Counted from the first letter of the stretch, positions 1-6,499 are shown. The stretch: DNA of 15,520 nt from Roseateles_E sp005503085 (GCF_028462495.1 NZ_JAQOWX010000127.1:1-15520); one strand, 5' to 3'. Notes: a model not told the origin generated them from the letters alone. Numbers and translations: made by a program.

Positions 1-1786
1 CCAGCAGGGCCTGGCATATGGCCGGACCGGCCGCGCGGGCGGTGCGCAGCTGGGCCTTCAATACGGCCAGATAGCGGCGCCGCAGCTCGGGCGACACCTC
101 CATCAGCAGCCCCGGCAGCCGCTCGGCCAGCACCCGCAGCGCGGCATTCTGCGGCTCGTCGGCATTGCCCGGCTGGGCCAGATGGGCGGCGCGCATGCGG
201 GCTGCCGCGGCCGGCAGCAGCTCAGGGTAGCGCGCGCCCAGCAGGTGCCAGGCCGGGTTGGCGCCCAGTGCGTCCAGATAGTCCTGCTCGGTGCTGGCGA
301 CCGGGTCCGAGGGCAGCACCACATCCAGGGTCTGTGGCGGCGCCTCGATCAGCGCATGCAGGATCAGCTCCTCGCTGGCCGGATACCACATATCGTCGGC
401 CGGCGTGCGCAGCGTGCGCTGGATCAGCGGCTCGGGCAGGCCCATCTCGCGGTAGGTGGCGGCCAGCTCCTGGTTGGCGACCTCGTCGAACACCGGGTTG
501 TAGCTGCCGCTGGAGGCGCGGTGAAAACCCAGGCGCGCGCCGGGCATCAGCTGGCGCTGCTGGCCGGCCAGAAAGACCAAGGTGCAGGCGCTCTCGCAGC
601 CGCCCACCGCGCGGGTGGCCGCACCGGTCTTGCGCACCTGCTCGACCATGCGCTCGGCCTCGTAGACGCGCCCGCCCGGCGAGGCCAGCTCGAACAGCCG
701 CACCGGCTGGGCCGTGCCGGCCAGCAGCTTCTGCAACCGGGTCGCGTCGCCCATGCCGATGGGCCCGTCCAGCCGCAGGGTACGGCCATCGGCCGAGAGC
801 TTGAACGTGGCCTGGCCGATCGGGTCGCTGCCGCGCGCCATCTGCCAGTACTCGCCGGCCTGGGGCAGGAAGCCGAACAGCGTCGACACCACCATCTGCA
901 AGGCGCTCAGCACCAGACTCAGCCGGGCCAGATTGGCCCACAGGGCGGAGCCGTCGATGCGACGGTAGGCATGGGCGGCGCGCCAGGCGCCGACGATGGC
1001 CCAGGTATCGAAGGCCAGGATCAGCGGCCAGCCGATCAGCATCGCGATGCTGCCGGCCTGCAAGGCCTCGCCCTTCAGGCTGATCCAGGTCATCAGCCCG
1101 GTCAGCGCCAAGCCGATAGGCAGCGACAGCAGCACATTGTTGATCCAGAAGCTGCGCGCCAGGCTGTGCTCGCCCTGCCAGTGGGCCGCGAGATAGCCGC
1201 TGCCCGAATCGGCCTCGCTGCGCGGGCGGCGCAGCACCACCCGGGTGCCGGCCAGGCGGTCGTGCCAGCAGCGGCGCTCGCCGTCCAGCGCGGCCCAGGC
1301 AAAGCCCAGGCCCAGCGGCAGGGCCGACAGCAGGTAGCCGAGCCAGCGCAGCGCGCAGCGGCCCGGTGTGGGCCGCGCGCCGCTGCGCGCATCGACCACC
1401 AGCAATCCGGCCAGCAGCTTGCCCGGTGTCGTGCCCTGCCAGGCCCAGAAACCGATGAAATACAGCGCCGGCAGCGCCCAGTTGATCAGCAGACTGGCCG
1501 GGCGCACATCGTCGAGTCGGCCGACAAAGCCTTCGCGGTAGGCCAGCCACAGCAGCGGCGCGCTCAGGCCCATCAGCGCCAGCGCATCGACCAGCAGGGC
1601 CAGCGCGCGCCGGCCCAAGGTGGCCGGCTGCGGCGGCGGCGCGCTCGGGCGCGGCTTGCGGCTGGGCGGCGGCTTGAAGCCCGGGGGCAGCTCTTGCGCG
1701 GGTTTTTGCACCATCGTCAAGGGCGAGGCGAACGGGTTCTCGTGATCGGTGGTCGTGGCCACGCTGTGCTCCCAGGGTGTGGCCAT
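1..1786 (-). CDS. RDD-domain membrane protein fused to a ClpP/crotonase-fold protease-like domain (3' end outside window)
   Basis: The minus-strand frame from the ATG at 1786 is open to the window edge, giving 595 residues with the C-terminus missing. Residues 1-55 are Pro/Arg-rich and probably cytoplasmic. Residues 57-185 fit an RDD membrane domain: RR at 59-60, D67 in the first helix, a TPGK motif at 120-123 and a closing WHDRLAGT at 174-181. About three further hydrophobic segments follow (215-235, 246-268, 287-308). A soluble region then carries SPGGRVYEA (369-377) and GGCESACTLVF with Ser399, followed by His422 in GFHRAS. The 23-residue Ser-His spacing and the order of motifs match ClpP-like, COG3904-type proteins; D464 or D465 could be the acid. 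Peptidase activity is inferred, not shown. The side of the membrane carrying the protease-like domain is unclear. No clear Shine-Dalgarno precedes 1786; an in-frame GTG at 1762 is an alternative start. It diverges from the VC0807-family gene across 136 bp. Confidence 0.8.
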   Translation of the reverse strand, partial: MATPWEHSVATTTDHENPFASPLTMVQKPAQELPPGFKPPPSRKPRPSAPPPQPATLGRRALALLVDALALMGLSAPLLWLAYREGFVGRLDDVRPASLLINWALPALYFIGFWAWQGTTPGKLLAGLLVVDARSGARPTPGRCALRWLGYLLSALPLGLGFAWAALDGERRCWHDRLAGTRVVLRRPRSEADSGSGYLAAHWQGEHSLARSFWINNVLLSLPIGLALTGLMTWISLKGEALQAGSIAMLIGWPLILAFDTWAIVGAWRAAHAYRRIDGSALWANLARLSLVLSALQMVVSTLFGFLPQAGEYWQMARGSDPIGQATFKLSADGRTLRLDGPIGMGDATRLQKLLAGTAQPVRLFELASPGGRVYEAERMVEQVRKTGAATRAVGGCESACTLVFLAGQQRQLMPGARLGFHRASSGSYNPVFDEVANQELAATYREMGLPEPLIQRTLRTPADDMWYPASEELILHALIEAPPQTLDVVLPSDPVASTEQDYLDALGANPAWHLLGARYPELLPAAAARMRAAHLAQPGNADEPQNAALRVLAERLPGLLMEVSPELRRRYLAVLKAQLRTARAAGPAICQALL

Positions 1787-1826
1787 GACTCTAGCGCGCC
1801 GCTTTGCCGCGACGGCGGCGCCGTTG

Positions 1827-1842
1827 GCGTGATTTGTCACGC
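1827..1842. promoter_or_regulatory. Perfect inverted repeat in divergent promoter region (possible operator)
   Basis: GCGTGA and TCACGC flank a TTTG centre, a perfect 6-bp dyad. It lies in the 136-bp spacer between the divergent RDD/ClpP-like gene (start 1786) and the VC0807-family gene (start 1923). The half-sites resemble CRP/FNR-type halves, but the 4-bp centre is shorter than the 6 bp separating TGA and TCA in those sites, so no regulator is assigned. Its place in a divergent promoter region suggests an operator; a chance palindrome remains possible. Confidence 0.35.
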
Positions 1843-1922
1843 ATTCCCGACGAACAAGGGGGGAGTGGCGGTGCGCGTACAGTTCAACATGGCGTTATTG
1901 CCGTTTTGAGCCTGCTTTCTCG

Positions 1923-2624
1923 ATGTCCGATGCTACGCCCCGTCCTTCCAGCACCCAGACCCTGACCGAGCTGCTGGTCACGATACTGGCGCCCTCCCTG
2001 GTGCTGATGCAGCTCAGCAGCCCCGAGCGCCTGGGCTCGGCCCGCGCGCTGGTGCTGGCGCTGGCCTTTCCGTTGGTCTGGGCGGCCTGGACCGCACTGC
2101 GCGAGCGGCGCTTCAGCTGGATGGCGGCGCTGGGCGTGTTCAGCACCCTGCTGACCGGCGGCATCGGCCTGCTGGCGCTGGACACCCGCTGGCTGGCCAT
2201 CAAGGAGGCGGCGGTGCCCGGCGTGATCGGCCTGGCCATCCTGTTGTCGGTGCTGAGCAAGCGCCCGCTGGTGCGCCTGCTGGTGTTCAACCCGAGCATG
2301 ATGGATGTGCCGCGCATCGAGGCCGCGCTGGCCGAGCGCGGCCAGAGCGCCGCCTTCGAGCGCCGGCTGCGACTGGGCACGCTGATGCTGGCCGGCAGCT
2401 TCGCCTTCTCCAGCGTGATGAACTATGTGCTGGCGCGCTGGCTGGTCACCAGCCCGGCCGGCACCGAGGCCTTCAACGCCGAGCTGGGCCGCATGAATCT
2501 GCTGAGCTGGCCGATGATCGCGATCCCCTCGATGCTGCTGACCATGGGCGTGCTGTTCTATCTGGCCAAGGGCATCCACCGGATGACCGGGCTGAAGCTG
2601 GAAGACTGCCTGCGCCACCAGTGA
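1923..2624 (+). CDS. VC0807-family integral membrane protein
   Basis: This 233-residue polytopic protein has about six hydrophobic segments: roughly 14-33, 40-58, 65-85, 93-112, 155-177 and 191-215. A basic loop containing FNPSMMDVPRIEAAL and ERRLRLGT precedes the fifth helix. This order, with the KEAAVPGVIGLAILLS helix and the N-P-S/M loop, is what I recognise as the VC0807-like membrane family, whose biochemical role is unknown. The ATG at 1923 is the first start that keeps a short hydrophilic N-terminus before helix 1. There is no obvious Shine-Dalgarno; the preceding bases are pyrimidine-rich. The stop is followed directly by a strong hairpin, so the gene is probably transcribed alone. 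I am confident it is real and moderately sure of the family name. Confidence 0.8.
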   Translation: MSDATPRPSSTQTLTELLVTILAPSLVLMQLSSPERLGSARALVLALAFPLVWAAWTALRERRFSWMAALGVFSTLLTGGIGLLALDTRWLAIKEAAVPGVIGLAILLSVLSKRPLVRLLVFNPSMMDVPRIEAALAERGQSAAFERRLRLGTLMLAGSFAFSSVMNYVLARWLVTSPAGTEAFNAELGRMNLLSWPMIAIPSMLLTMGVLFYLAKGIHRMTGLKLEDCLRHQ

Positions 2625-2645
2625 GCACGGACGGCCCGTCCGTGC
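2625..2645 (+). terminator. Hairpin directly after the VC0807-family gene
   Basis: The stop codon at 2622-2624 is followed at once by GCACGGACG, a GCC loop and CGTCCGTGC, a perfect 9-bp GC-rich stem. No T-tract follows, so it is not a textbook intrinsic terminator. Position and stability still fit a 3' end or an RNA-stabilising structure, as often seen in GC-rich betaproteobacteria. Confidence 0.5.
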
Positions 2646-2782
2646 AGTACCGCACTGTGGCGGGCCCCGACTGCGGGAAGTTCCCAGGCTGATTTGTACG
2701 ACGCCTCGCTTACCGTCGCCCACCTGTCTAGATGGAGCCGCCAGGCCCGCAATGACGCGGTCCGGTGCCCGGGGGGATGCGA

Positions 2783-3781
2783 ATGAGCCACAAGAGCGAG
2801 AAAAGAAGAGTCGGCGGCCTATTGGGCTTGCAGGGCCTGCGGGGTCTGGCTGCCGCCGTGCTGGGCTGGGGGCTGTGTGCGGCGGCCCAGGCCGCGCCGC
2901 CCACCATCGGCGCCATCGTGCCCAAGAGCTGGCCCAGCGCGGCCCAGGGCGAGGAGATCCACAAAGGCATGTTGCTGGCGCTGAAAACATCCTCGATCCA
3001 GCCGGTGCCGACCCTGCTGGTGCAGGACAGCGGCTGCGACTACCGGCGCGCCGAGGCGGCGGCCAAGCAGCTGATCGAGGCCAAGGTCGATGTGGTGTTG
3101 GGGGGCTGGTGCGTGCTGGGCGGCGTGCCGGCCTTGCTGAAGACGGCCGGGGTGCCGCTGGTATCCAGCAATGCCGAGCGCTATCTGCTTGATGCCCATG
3201 TGCTGCAACTCGGTCGGGTGGGCCCGCGCGTCGGCGAGAGCGTGGCCGCGACGCTGCGCCGCGAGACCGGGCTGCGGGTCTCGGCCAGCAGCAGCTGCTG
3301 GATGGATTTCGAGGCCGCCGGCTCGGAGAAGTTTGATGCCGTGCTGTGCCCGACCCTGGTGATCGACCAGGCGCGCTGGGCCCAGGTCGAGGGCCTCTAC
3401 ACCGCCGCCTTCCTCAAGCCCTTCACGGTGTCCGCCGCGCGCGGCTATGCGGCGATGGAAGTGGGCCTGAGCTATCTGCGCAAGCTGCGCAGTGGCGCCA
3501 AGCCGGCGGTGGCGCTGGCCGAGGCCCAGACCATACAGACCCTGCTGGGCCCGGTACCGGCGCCCGATGCGGCCACACCGGCCGCCGCGATGCAGCTGCT
3601 GCTGACGGCCAAGCTGCCGCGCCTGGCGCCCAAGGAAAGCGCCCAGCTCAACGCGATGCTGAAGGCCAAGTCCTGTGCCTGCAAGCCGGGCTGCAGCGAG
3701 GGCGAGGCCAAGTGGCGCGAGCTGCCCGTTGTGCTTGCCTCGTGCGCGGGCGGCAAGCCGGTAGCCGTCGGAAACACTTGA
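2783..3781 (+). CDS. Cys-rich, shortened ABC-type (type 1, LivK-like) periplasmic substrate-binding protein
   Basis: This 332-residue exported protein has a basic start (KSEKRR), a hydrophobic segment and an AAAQA cleavage motif near residue 37. The mature part starts APPTIGAIVPKS. The features GEEIHKGMLLAL, DSGCDYRRAEAAAKQLIEAKVDVVLGG and GVPLVSSNAE are typical of the N-terminal lobe of branched-chain amino acid/amide binding proteins (LivK type). The chain then runs quickly to a FTVSAARGYAAMEVGL helix, so much of the usual middle of a roughly 370-390 residue family member is missing. I count eight cysteines in the mature protein, including C-A-C-K-P-G-C near the C-terminus, which is unusual for the family and suggests disulfides or metal binding. 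The start at 2783 is chosen because a G6 run at 2771-2776 lies 6 bp upstream; in-frame alternatives are ATG 2777 and GTG 2765. No permease or ATPase gene is adjacent, so the ligand is unknown. Confidence 0.72.
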   Translation: MSHKSEKRRVGGLLGLQGLRGLAAAVLGWGLCAAAQAAPPTIGAIVPKSWPSAAQGEEIHKGMLLALKTSSIQPVPTLLVQDSGCDYRRAEAAAKQLIEAKVDVVLGGWCVLGGVPALLKTAGVPLVSSNAERYLLDAHVLQLGRVGPRVGESVAATLRRETGLRVSASSSCWMDFEAAGSEKFDAVLCPTLVIDQARWAQVEGLYTAAFLKPFTVSAARGYAAMEVGLSYLRKLRSGAKPAVALAEAQTIQTLLGPVPAPDAATPAAAMQLLLTAKLPRLAPKESAQLNAMLKAKSCACKPGCSEGEAKWRELPVVLASCAGGKPVAVGNT

Positions 3782-3797
3782 GTCGGCCGGGCTGCGC

Positions 3798-3803
3798 CAT
3801 ACT
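3798..3803 (+). promoter_or_regulatory. -10-like CATACT before the SBP_bac_3-like gene
   Basis: CATACT lies in the 65-bp spacer, 43 bp before the ATG at 3847, in the context GCCATACTGCGG. Near-identical contexts occur in the upstream regions of the histidine kinase and patatin genes. No good -35 hexamer is visible, so this is tentative. It would let the second binding-protein gene be transcribed independently of the first. Confidence 0.25.
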
Positions 3804-3846
3804 GCGGATGGCGGCTTGGCCGAGTCGAACGCGATAGGAGTAGGGC

Positions 3847-4611
3847 ATGGGCCTGTGCAGAAGACAGACGCTGCTGCTGCTGAGCAGCTCCGTGCTCTGC
3901 CTGCCGGCCGCAGCCCAGGCCACGCTGGTGATTGTGGCCGGCGAATTGCCGCCCTATGTGAGCGAGCGGCGCGAGCAGAGTTTTCTGAGCGATCTGTTCG
4001 ACGAGATCGGCAAGCATATGGGCCTGCGTTTCGAGTTCCGCTTCATGCCCTGGAAACGCTGTGAAATGGCTGTCGAGGACTTGCAGGCCTGGGGCGCGGT
4101 GCCCTACGTGCAGACACCCGAACGCGAGCGCAAGCACCTGTTCTCCGAGCCGCTGTATGCCAAGCGGACCATGTTCTTCTATTACAGCCCAAGCGGACCG
4201 CGCCCGGAGATCGCCTTTGCCGCGCTGAGCGATCTGAAGCCCTATCGCATTGGCGGCGTGCGCGGCTACTACTACGAGCAGATGTTCGCCGAGGCCGGCC
4301 TGCGCGTCGACTTTGCGATCGGCGAGGAGCAGAGCTTTGCCAAGCTGCGGGCCGGCCGGGTGGATCTGGTGCCGGCGGTCGAGGCGGTCGGCCGCGACAT
4401 GATCAAGACCCTGTTCCCGCCCGAGGAGCAGGGCCATTTCCATATGCTGGACCGGCCCTTGCACCTGGGCTTCAACTTCCTGATGAGCTCGCGCCAATAC
4501 CCCGGCAATGCAGGCGACACCGGTTTGCTGGCCCGCTTCAACAAGGCTTTGGCCGAGTTGCGGCGCAATGGCATCTACAACGCCGTGGCCGCGCGCCATG
4601 GGCTGAGCTGA
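3847..4611 (+). CDS. SBP_bac_3-like (polar amino acid type) periplasmic substrate-binding protein
   Basis: This 254-residue protein starts with a signal peptide (RRQTLLLLSSS, cleavage after AAAQA near residue 25). The mature part begins TLVIVAGELPPYVSE, the standard opening strand and ligand loop of the PF00497 family. LSDLFDEIGKHMGLRFEFRFMPWKRC, then PERERKHLFSEPLY and LRAGRVDLVPAVEAVG, follow in family order. It ends in an LRRNGIYNAVAARHGLS helix; the length of about 250 residues is normal. AGGAG at 3836-3840, six bases before the ATG, makes the start secure. Proteins of this short, stand-alone class often lack their own permease, and none is present here; a sensory or scavenging role is possible but not shown. 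The 3' end lies inside a hairpin shared with the convergent hydrolase gene. Confidence 0.85.
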   Translation: MGLCRRQTLLLLSSSVLCLPAAAQATLVIVAGELPPYVSERREQSFLSDLFDEIGKHMGLRFEFRFMPWKRCEMAVEDLQAWGAVPYVQTPERERKHLFSEPLYAKRTMFFYYSPSGPRPEIAFAALSDLKPYRIGGVRGYYYEQMFAEAGLRVDFAIGEEQSFAKLRAGRVDLVPAVEAVGRDMIKTLFPPEEQGHFHMLDRPLHLGFNFLMSSRQYPGNAGDTGLLARFNKALAELRRNGIYNAVAARHGLS

Positions 4612-4630
4612 GCTCCGGGCCAGCTCAGCC
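4601..4630. terminator. Shared bidirectional hairpin at convergent gene ends
   Basis: GGCTGAGCTG (4601-4610) and CAGCTCAGCC (4621-4630) form a perfect 10-bp stem with a 10-nt loop. The arms contain or overlap both stop codons: TGA 4609-4611 of the binding-protein gene and TGA (tca on plus) 4625-4627 of the hydrolase gene. It can form in either transcript, so a bidirectional terminator is likely, although there is no T-tract. Confidence 0.55.
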
Positions 4631-5383
4631 TGGAGCAGGCTGTCGCAGCCCTGCCGGCGCGCGGAACTGGCGCTCCGGCCAGGGCGGCGGAAAGCGCGCC
4701 ACCAGCTGGTCGAGCTTGCGGGCCAGCGCCTGCGGCGCCGACAGCATGGCCAGATGGCCGGCGTCCAGCGTGTCCAGGCGCGGCTGACGCAGCCGGGCCA
4801 CCATGCTGTCCTGCAGCGCCGGCGGCAGGCTCTGGTCCTTCAGCAGCTTGATATAGCTGGCGCCGCCGGGCGCCGGCGTGGCGGCGGTCGGCGCCAGATA
4901 GAGGCCGGGGAACTCGGCCGCGTAGCGCGAGATCACCAGCTCGGCCATGCTGGGCTCCAGGTCGTTGCACAGCTCCTGGCGGATCATGGCCGCGCCGGGC
5001 TTCAGTCCGCGCGGCTTGAAGGCGAACAGCAGGCGCAGCAGCAGCCGTTGCACCAGGCCCAGCGCGTCGACGAAGGCACCACCCGGTCGCGGCACGACGG
5101 CGGCCAGATAGACGCAGTGGCGCAGCCGTGTGCCGAGCCGCTCGGCCAGATCTGGCACCAGCACGCCGGCCAGCGAATGTGCCACCAGCACGACCGCGCC
5201 GATGCCACGCCGGTCCAGCTCGGCCACCAGCGCCTCGGCGCAGGCGCCGGGCGTGACCCCCGGCTGCCGCCCCGGCACTTCCAGCGCCAGCACGGGCGTC
5301 TTCATCCGCTGGATGACGTCCTCCCAGACCCAAGCGCCGGTGCCGGCACCGTGTAGCAAAACAGTAGTGGTGGTGGGTGACAT
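4625..5383 (-). CDS. Alpha/beta-fold hydrolase (esterase/methylesterase-like)
   Basis: This 252-residue cytoplasmic protein has no signal peptide. LLHGAGTGAWVWEDV (9-23) supplies the HG oxyanion-hole motif, and VLVAHSLAG (65-73) is the nucleophile elbow with Ser70. KDQS at 182-185 and DAGHLAML at 207-214 supply a likely Asp183 and His210, completing the triad. The HSLAG elbow, the D-Q-S motif and the H-L-A-M-L-S-x-P ending resemble the methylesterase/hydroxynitrile-lyase branch of the superfamily, so an esterase with an unknown small substrate is the best guess. The start at 5383 is favoured over an in-frame ATG at 5419 because AGGAGG lies at 5393-5388 and the protein then begins just before the first strand. 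It lies 75 bp downstream of the BamE-type gene, behind a hairpin, and converges on the SBP_bac_3-like gene. Confidence 0.85.
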   Translation of the reverse strand: MSPTTTTVLLHGAGTGAWVWEDVIQRMKTPVLALEVPGRQPGVTPGACAEALVAELDRRGIGAVVLVAHSLAGVLVPDLAERLGTRLRHCVYLAAVVPRPGGAFVDALGLVQRLLLRLLFAFKPRGLKPGAAMIRQELCNDLEPSMAELVISRYAAEFPGLYLAPTAATPAPGGASYIKLLKDQSLPPALQDSMVARLRQPRLDTLDAGHLAMLSAPQALARKLDQLVARFPPPWPERQFRAPAGLRQPAPG

Positions 5384-5387
5384 GCGG

Positions 5388-5393
5388 CCTCCT
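5388..5393 (-). promoter_or_regulatory. Ribosome binding site AGGAGG that sets the hydrolase start
   Basis: A complete AGGAGG on the minus strand ends 4 bases before the ATG at 5383. It argues against the in-frame ATG at 5419, which would add 12 residues with no family similarity. The spacing is a little short but workable. Confidence 0.6.
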
Positions 5394-5429
5394 GATGCTG
5401 TTGTGATGAGTGCCTGCATGCTACGAAGG

Positions 5430-5456
5430 CGCTGCTGACAAGTTGTGTCAGCAGCG
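5430..5456 (-). terminator. Hairpin after the BamE-type lipoprotein gene
   Basis: CGCTGCTGACA (5430-5440) and TGTCAGCAGCG (5446-5456) form a perfect 11-bp stem with a 5-nt loop. It starts 2 bp after the stop (5459-5461) of the minus-strand lipoprotein gene and precedes the hydrolase gene, so it probably ends or attenuates lipoprotein transcription. No T-tract follows. Confidence 0.55.
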
Positions 5457-5458
5457 GC

Positions 5459-5968
5459 TCAATCCAGATCGGGAAAACGGTCGCTCGGGAATACCGTGCT
5501 CTGGCTCAGCCGGAGCACCCGGCCGTTCTTGAAGTGCACATTGAAGCGCAGCAGATAGCCGCCCTGCTCGGGCTGCACATTCCAGTCCCAGACATCCTCG
5601 CCGCTGAAGCGGAAGAACACCCGCGTGCGCTCGCGGCCCAGCAGGCGGCTGACCTGTTCCTCGCTCATGCCGGGCGTGATGCTGAAGCGGCTGGCCTCAA
5701 GCAGGGTGTCGCGCACGCCGACCAGCTTGCCGGCCGCGTCGAGCTTGACCATGAAGCAGGTGTTGCCGAACGGCTGGCTCGAATATTCCAGCGTGCGGCC
5801 GCCATCGGCGTCCTGCCAGACCTGCACCGGCCGACCGTAGAAGGCCTGCACCTGGTCGGCCGTACTGATGCCGGGCTGCAGGCGGGCATCGCGCTCCAGC
5901 GTGGCGCAGCCGGCCAGCGCGACCAGCAGTGCGGTCAGCCAGAGGGTGAGCGATGAATGACGGGGCAT
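5459..5968 (-). CDS. BamE/SmpA-type outer-membrane lipoprotein with two internal repeats
   Basis: This 169-residue protein has a lipoprotein signal peptide: MPRHSSL, a hydrophobic run and the lipobox LAGC with Cys21. The +2 residue is Ala, which favours outer-membrane sorting. Two similar halves follow. LQPGISTADQVQAFYGRPVQVW and ITPGMSEEQVSRLLGRERTRVF share PG-[IM]-S-x3-QV-x3-[YL]-GR, the helix-turn-helix signature of the SmpA/BamE/OmlA fold; each is followed by W/E-rich strands and ends in a [DN]-G-[KR]-[LV] hairpin strand. E. coli BamE has one such unit in about 113 residues, so this is a duplicated relative rather than clearly the Bam-complex subunit; Burkholderiales carry several such paralogues. 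The start at 5968 fits the signal peptide. A GATAAT -10 at 5983-5978 would give a 3-nt leader, and no Shine-Dalgarno is visible. Confidence 0.8.
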   Translation of the reverse strand: MPRHSSLTLWLTALLVALAGCATLERDARLQPGISTADQVQAFYGRPVQVWQDADGGRTLEYSSQPFGNTCFMVKLDAAGKLVGVRDTLLEASRFSITPGMSEEQVSRLLGRERTRVFFRFSGEDVWDWNVQPEQGGYLLRFNVHFKNGRVLRLSQSTVFPSDRFPDLD

Positions 5969-5977
5969 GGTGGCCCG

Positions 5978-5983
5978 ATTATC
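5978..5983 (-). promoter_or_regulatory. GATAAT -10 element of the BamE-type gene (near-leaderless transcript)
   Basis: GATAAT matches the sigma70 -10 consensus at five of six positions. Using standard -10 to +1 spacing, transcription would begin at about 5971, three bases before the ATG at 5968. There is no Shine-Dalgarno before this ATG, which fits a near-leaderless mRNA. The -35 region is not recognisable. Confidence 0.5.
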
Positions 5984-5995
5984 GGCAGCTCCCCT

Positions 5996-6001
5996 CACAA
6001 T
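5996..6001 (+). promoter_or_regulatory. CACAAT -10 element of the CopD-like gene (leaderless transcript)
   Basis: CACAAT matches the -10 consensus at four of six positions and lies exactly 6 bp before the ATG at 6008. The predicted +1 is therefore the A of the start codon. No Shine-Dalgarno is present. It faces away from the GATAAT of the divergent lipoprotein gene, with 12 bp between the two hexamers. Confidence 0.45.
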
Positions 6002-6007
6002 CGACCC

Positions 6008-6466
6008 ATGCTTTACGAACTCATCAAACTATTGCACTTGGTCGCCGCCATCGTCTGGATGGGCGGCATGGTCTTCATGCTGTTCGCGCTGCGGCCGGCC
6101 GCCGTCGCGACGCTGGAGCCGCAGCCGCGCGCGCGGCTGATGGAGCAGGTCTGGCGGCGCTTCTTCGCCCTGGTGCTCGGGGCCATCGTGCTGCTGTTCG
6201 TCACCGGCAGCCATCTCTACACCGCCGCGTACAAGGCCGCCGGCGGCAGCGTGCCGCTGGGCTGGAATGTGATGCTGGTGCTGGGCCTGGCGATGTTCGC
6301 GATCTTCGGCCACATCTATTTTGCCGGTTTCCGCAAGTTCCGCCGCGCGCTGGCCGGCGCCCAATGGCCGCAGGCCGCAGCGGCGGCCGGGCTGATCCAC
6401 AAGCTGGTGTGGCTGAACTTCGCGCTGGGCTGGCTGGCGATCGCGGCTGTCCGGCTACTGGCTTGA
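6008..6466 (+). CDS. CopD-family integral membrane protein
   Basis: This 152-residue protein has four hydrophobic segments: about 4-29, 50-70, 85-105 and 130-150. The opening MLYELIKLLHLVAAIVWMGGM, with His10 and a W-x-G-G-M turn, is typical of the CopD-like family of small four-helix membrane proteins, which also resembles the HemJ/YPO-type haem-linked group. Further histidines occur in GSHLYTAAY, GHIYFAGF and LIHKLVW, one per remaining helix, as expected for haem or copper ligands. Copper import or haem binding is therefore plausible but not established. The start at 6008 is preferred to ATG 5957 because it begins directly at helix 1 and sits at the predicted transcription start. It diverges from the BamE-type gene with 39 bp between start codons. 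Confidence 0.78.
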   Translation: MLYELIKLLHLVAAIVWMGGMVFMLFALRPAAVATLEPQPRARLMEQVWRRFFALVLGAIVLLFVTGSHLYTAAYKAAGGSVPLGWNVMLVLGLAMFAIFGHIYFAGFRKFRRALAGAQWPQAAAAAGLIHKLVWLNFALGWLAIAAVRLLA

Positions 6467-6478
6467 GACGGGCGCACC

Positions 6479-6494
6479 CAGGCCGTTCGGCCTG
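6479..6494 (+). terminator. Short hairpin after the CopD-like gene
   Basis: CAGGCC, a GTTC loop and GGCCTG form a perfect 6-bp stem (7 bp if the loop is counted as two bases). It lies 12 bp after the CopD stop and before the Pho-box-like sequence, so it probably separates CopD from phoX transcription. Confidence 0.45.
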
Positions 6495-6499
6495 AAAGC

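Noticed and set aside
182..1909. A 575-codon open frame on the plus strand opposite the RDD/ClpP-like gene
   Set aside because: Its composition is Gln/Ala/Arg/Gly-rich low-complexity with no family motif, as expected for the antisense frame of a GC-rich gene. The minus strand encodes clear RDD and ClpP-like motifs.
1884..2990. A 368-codon minus-strand frame opposite the VC0807-family gene
   Set aside because: It crosses two plus-strand genes and a hairpin, and its translation is His/Gln-rich with no recognisable domain.
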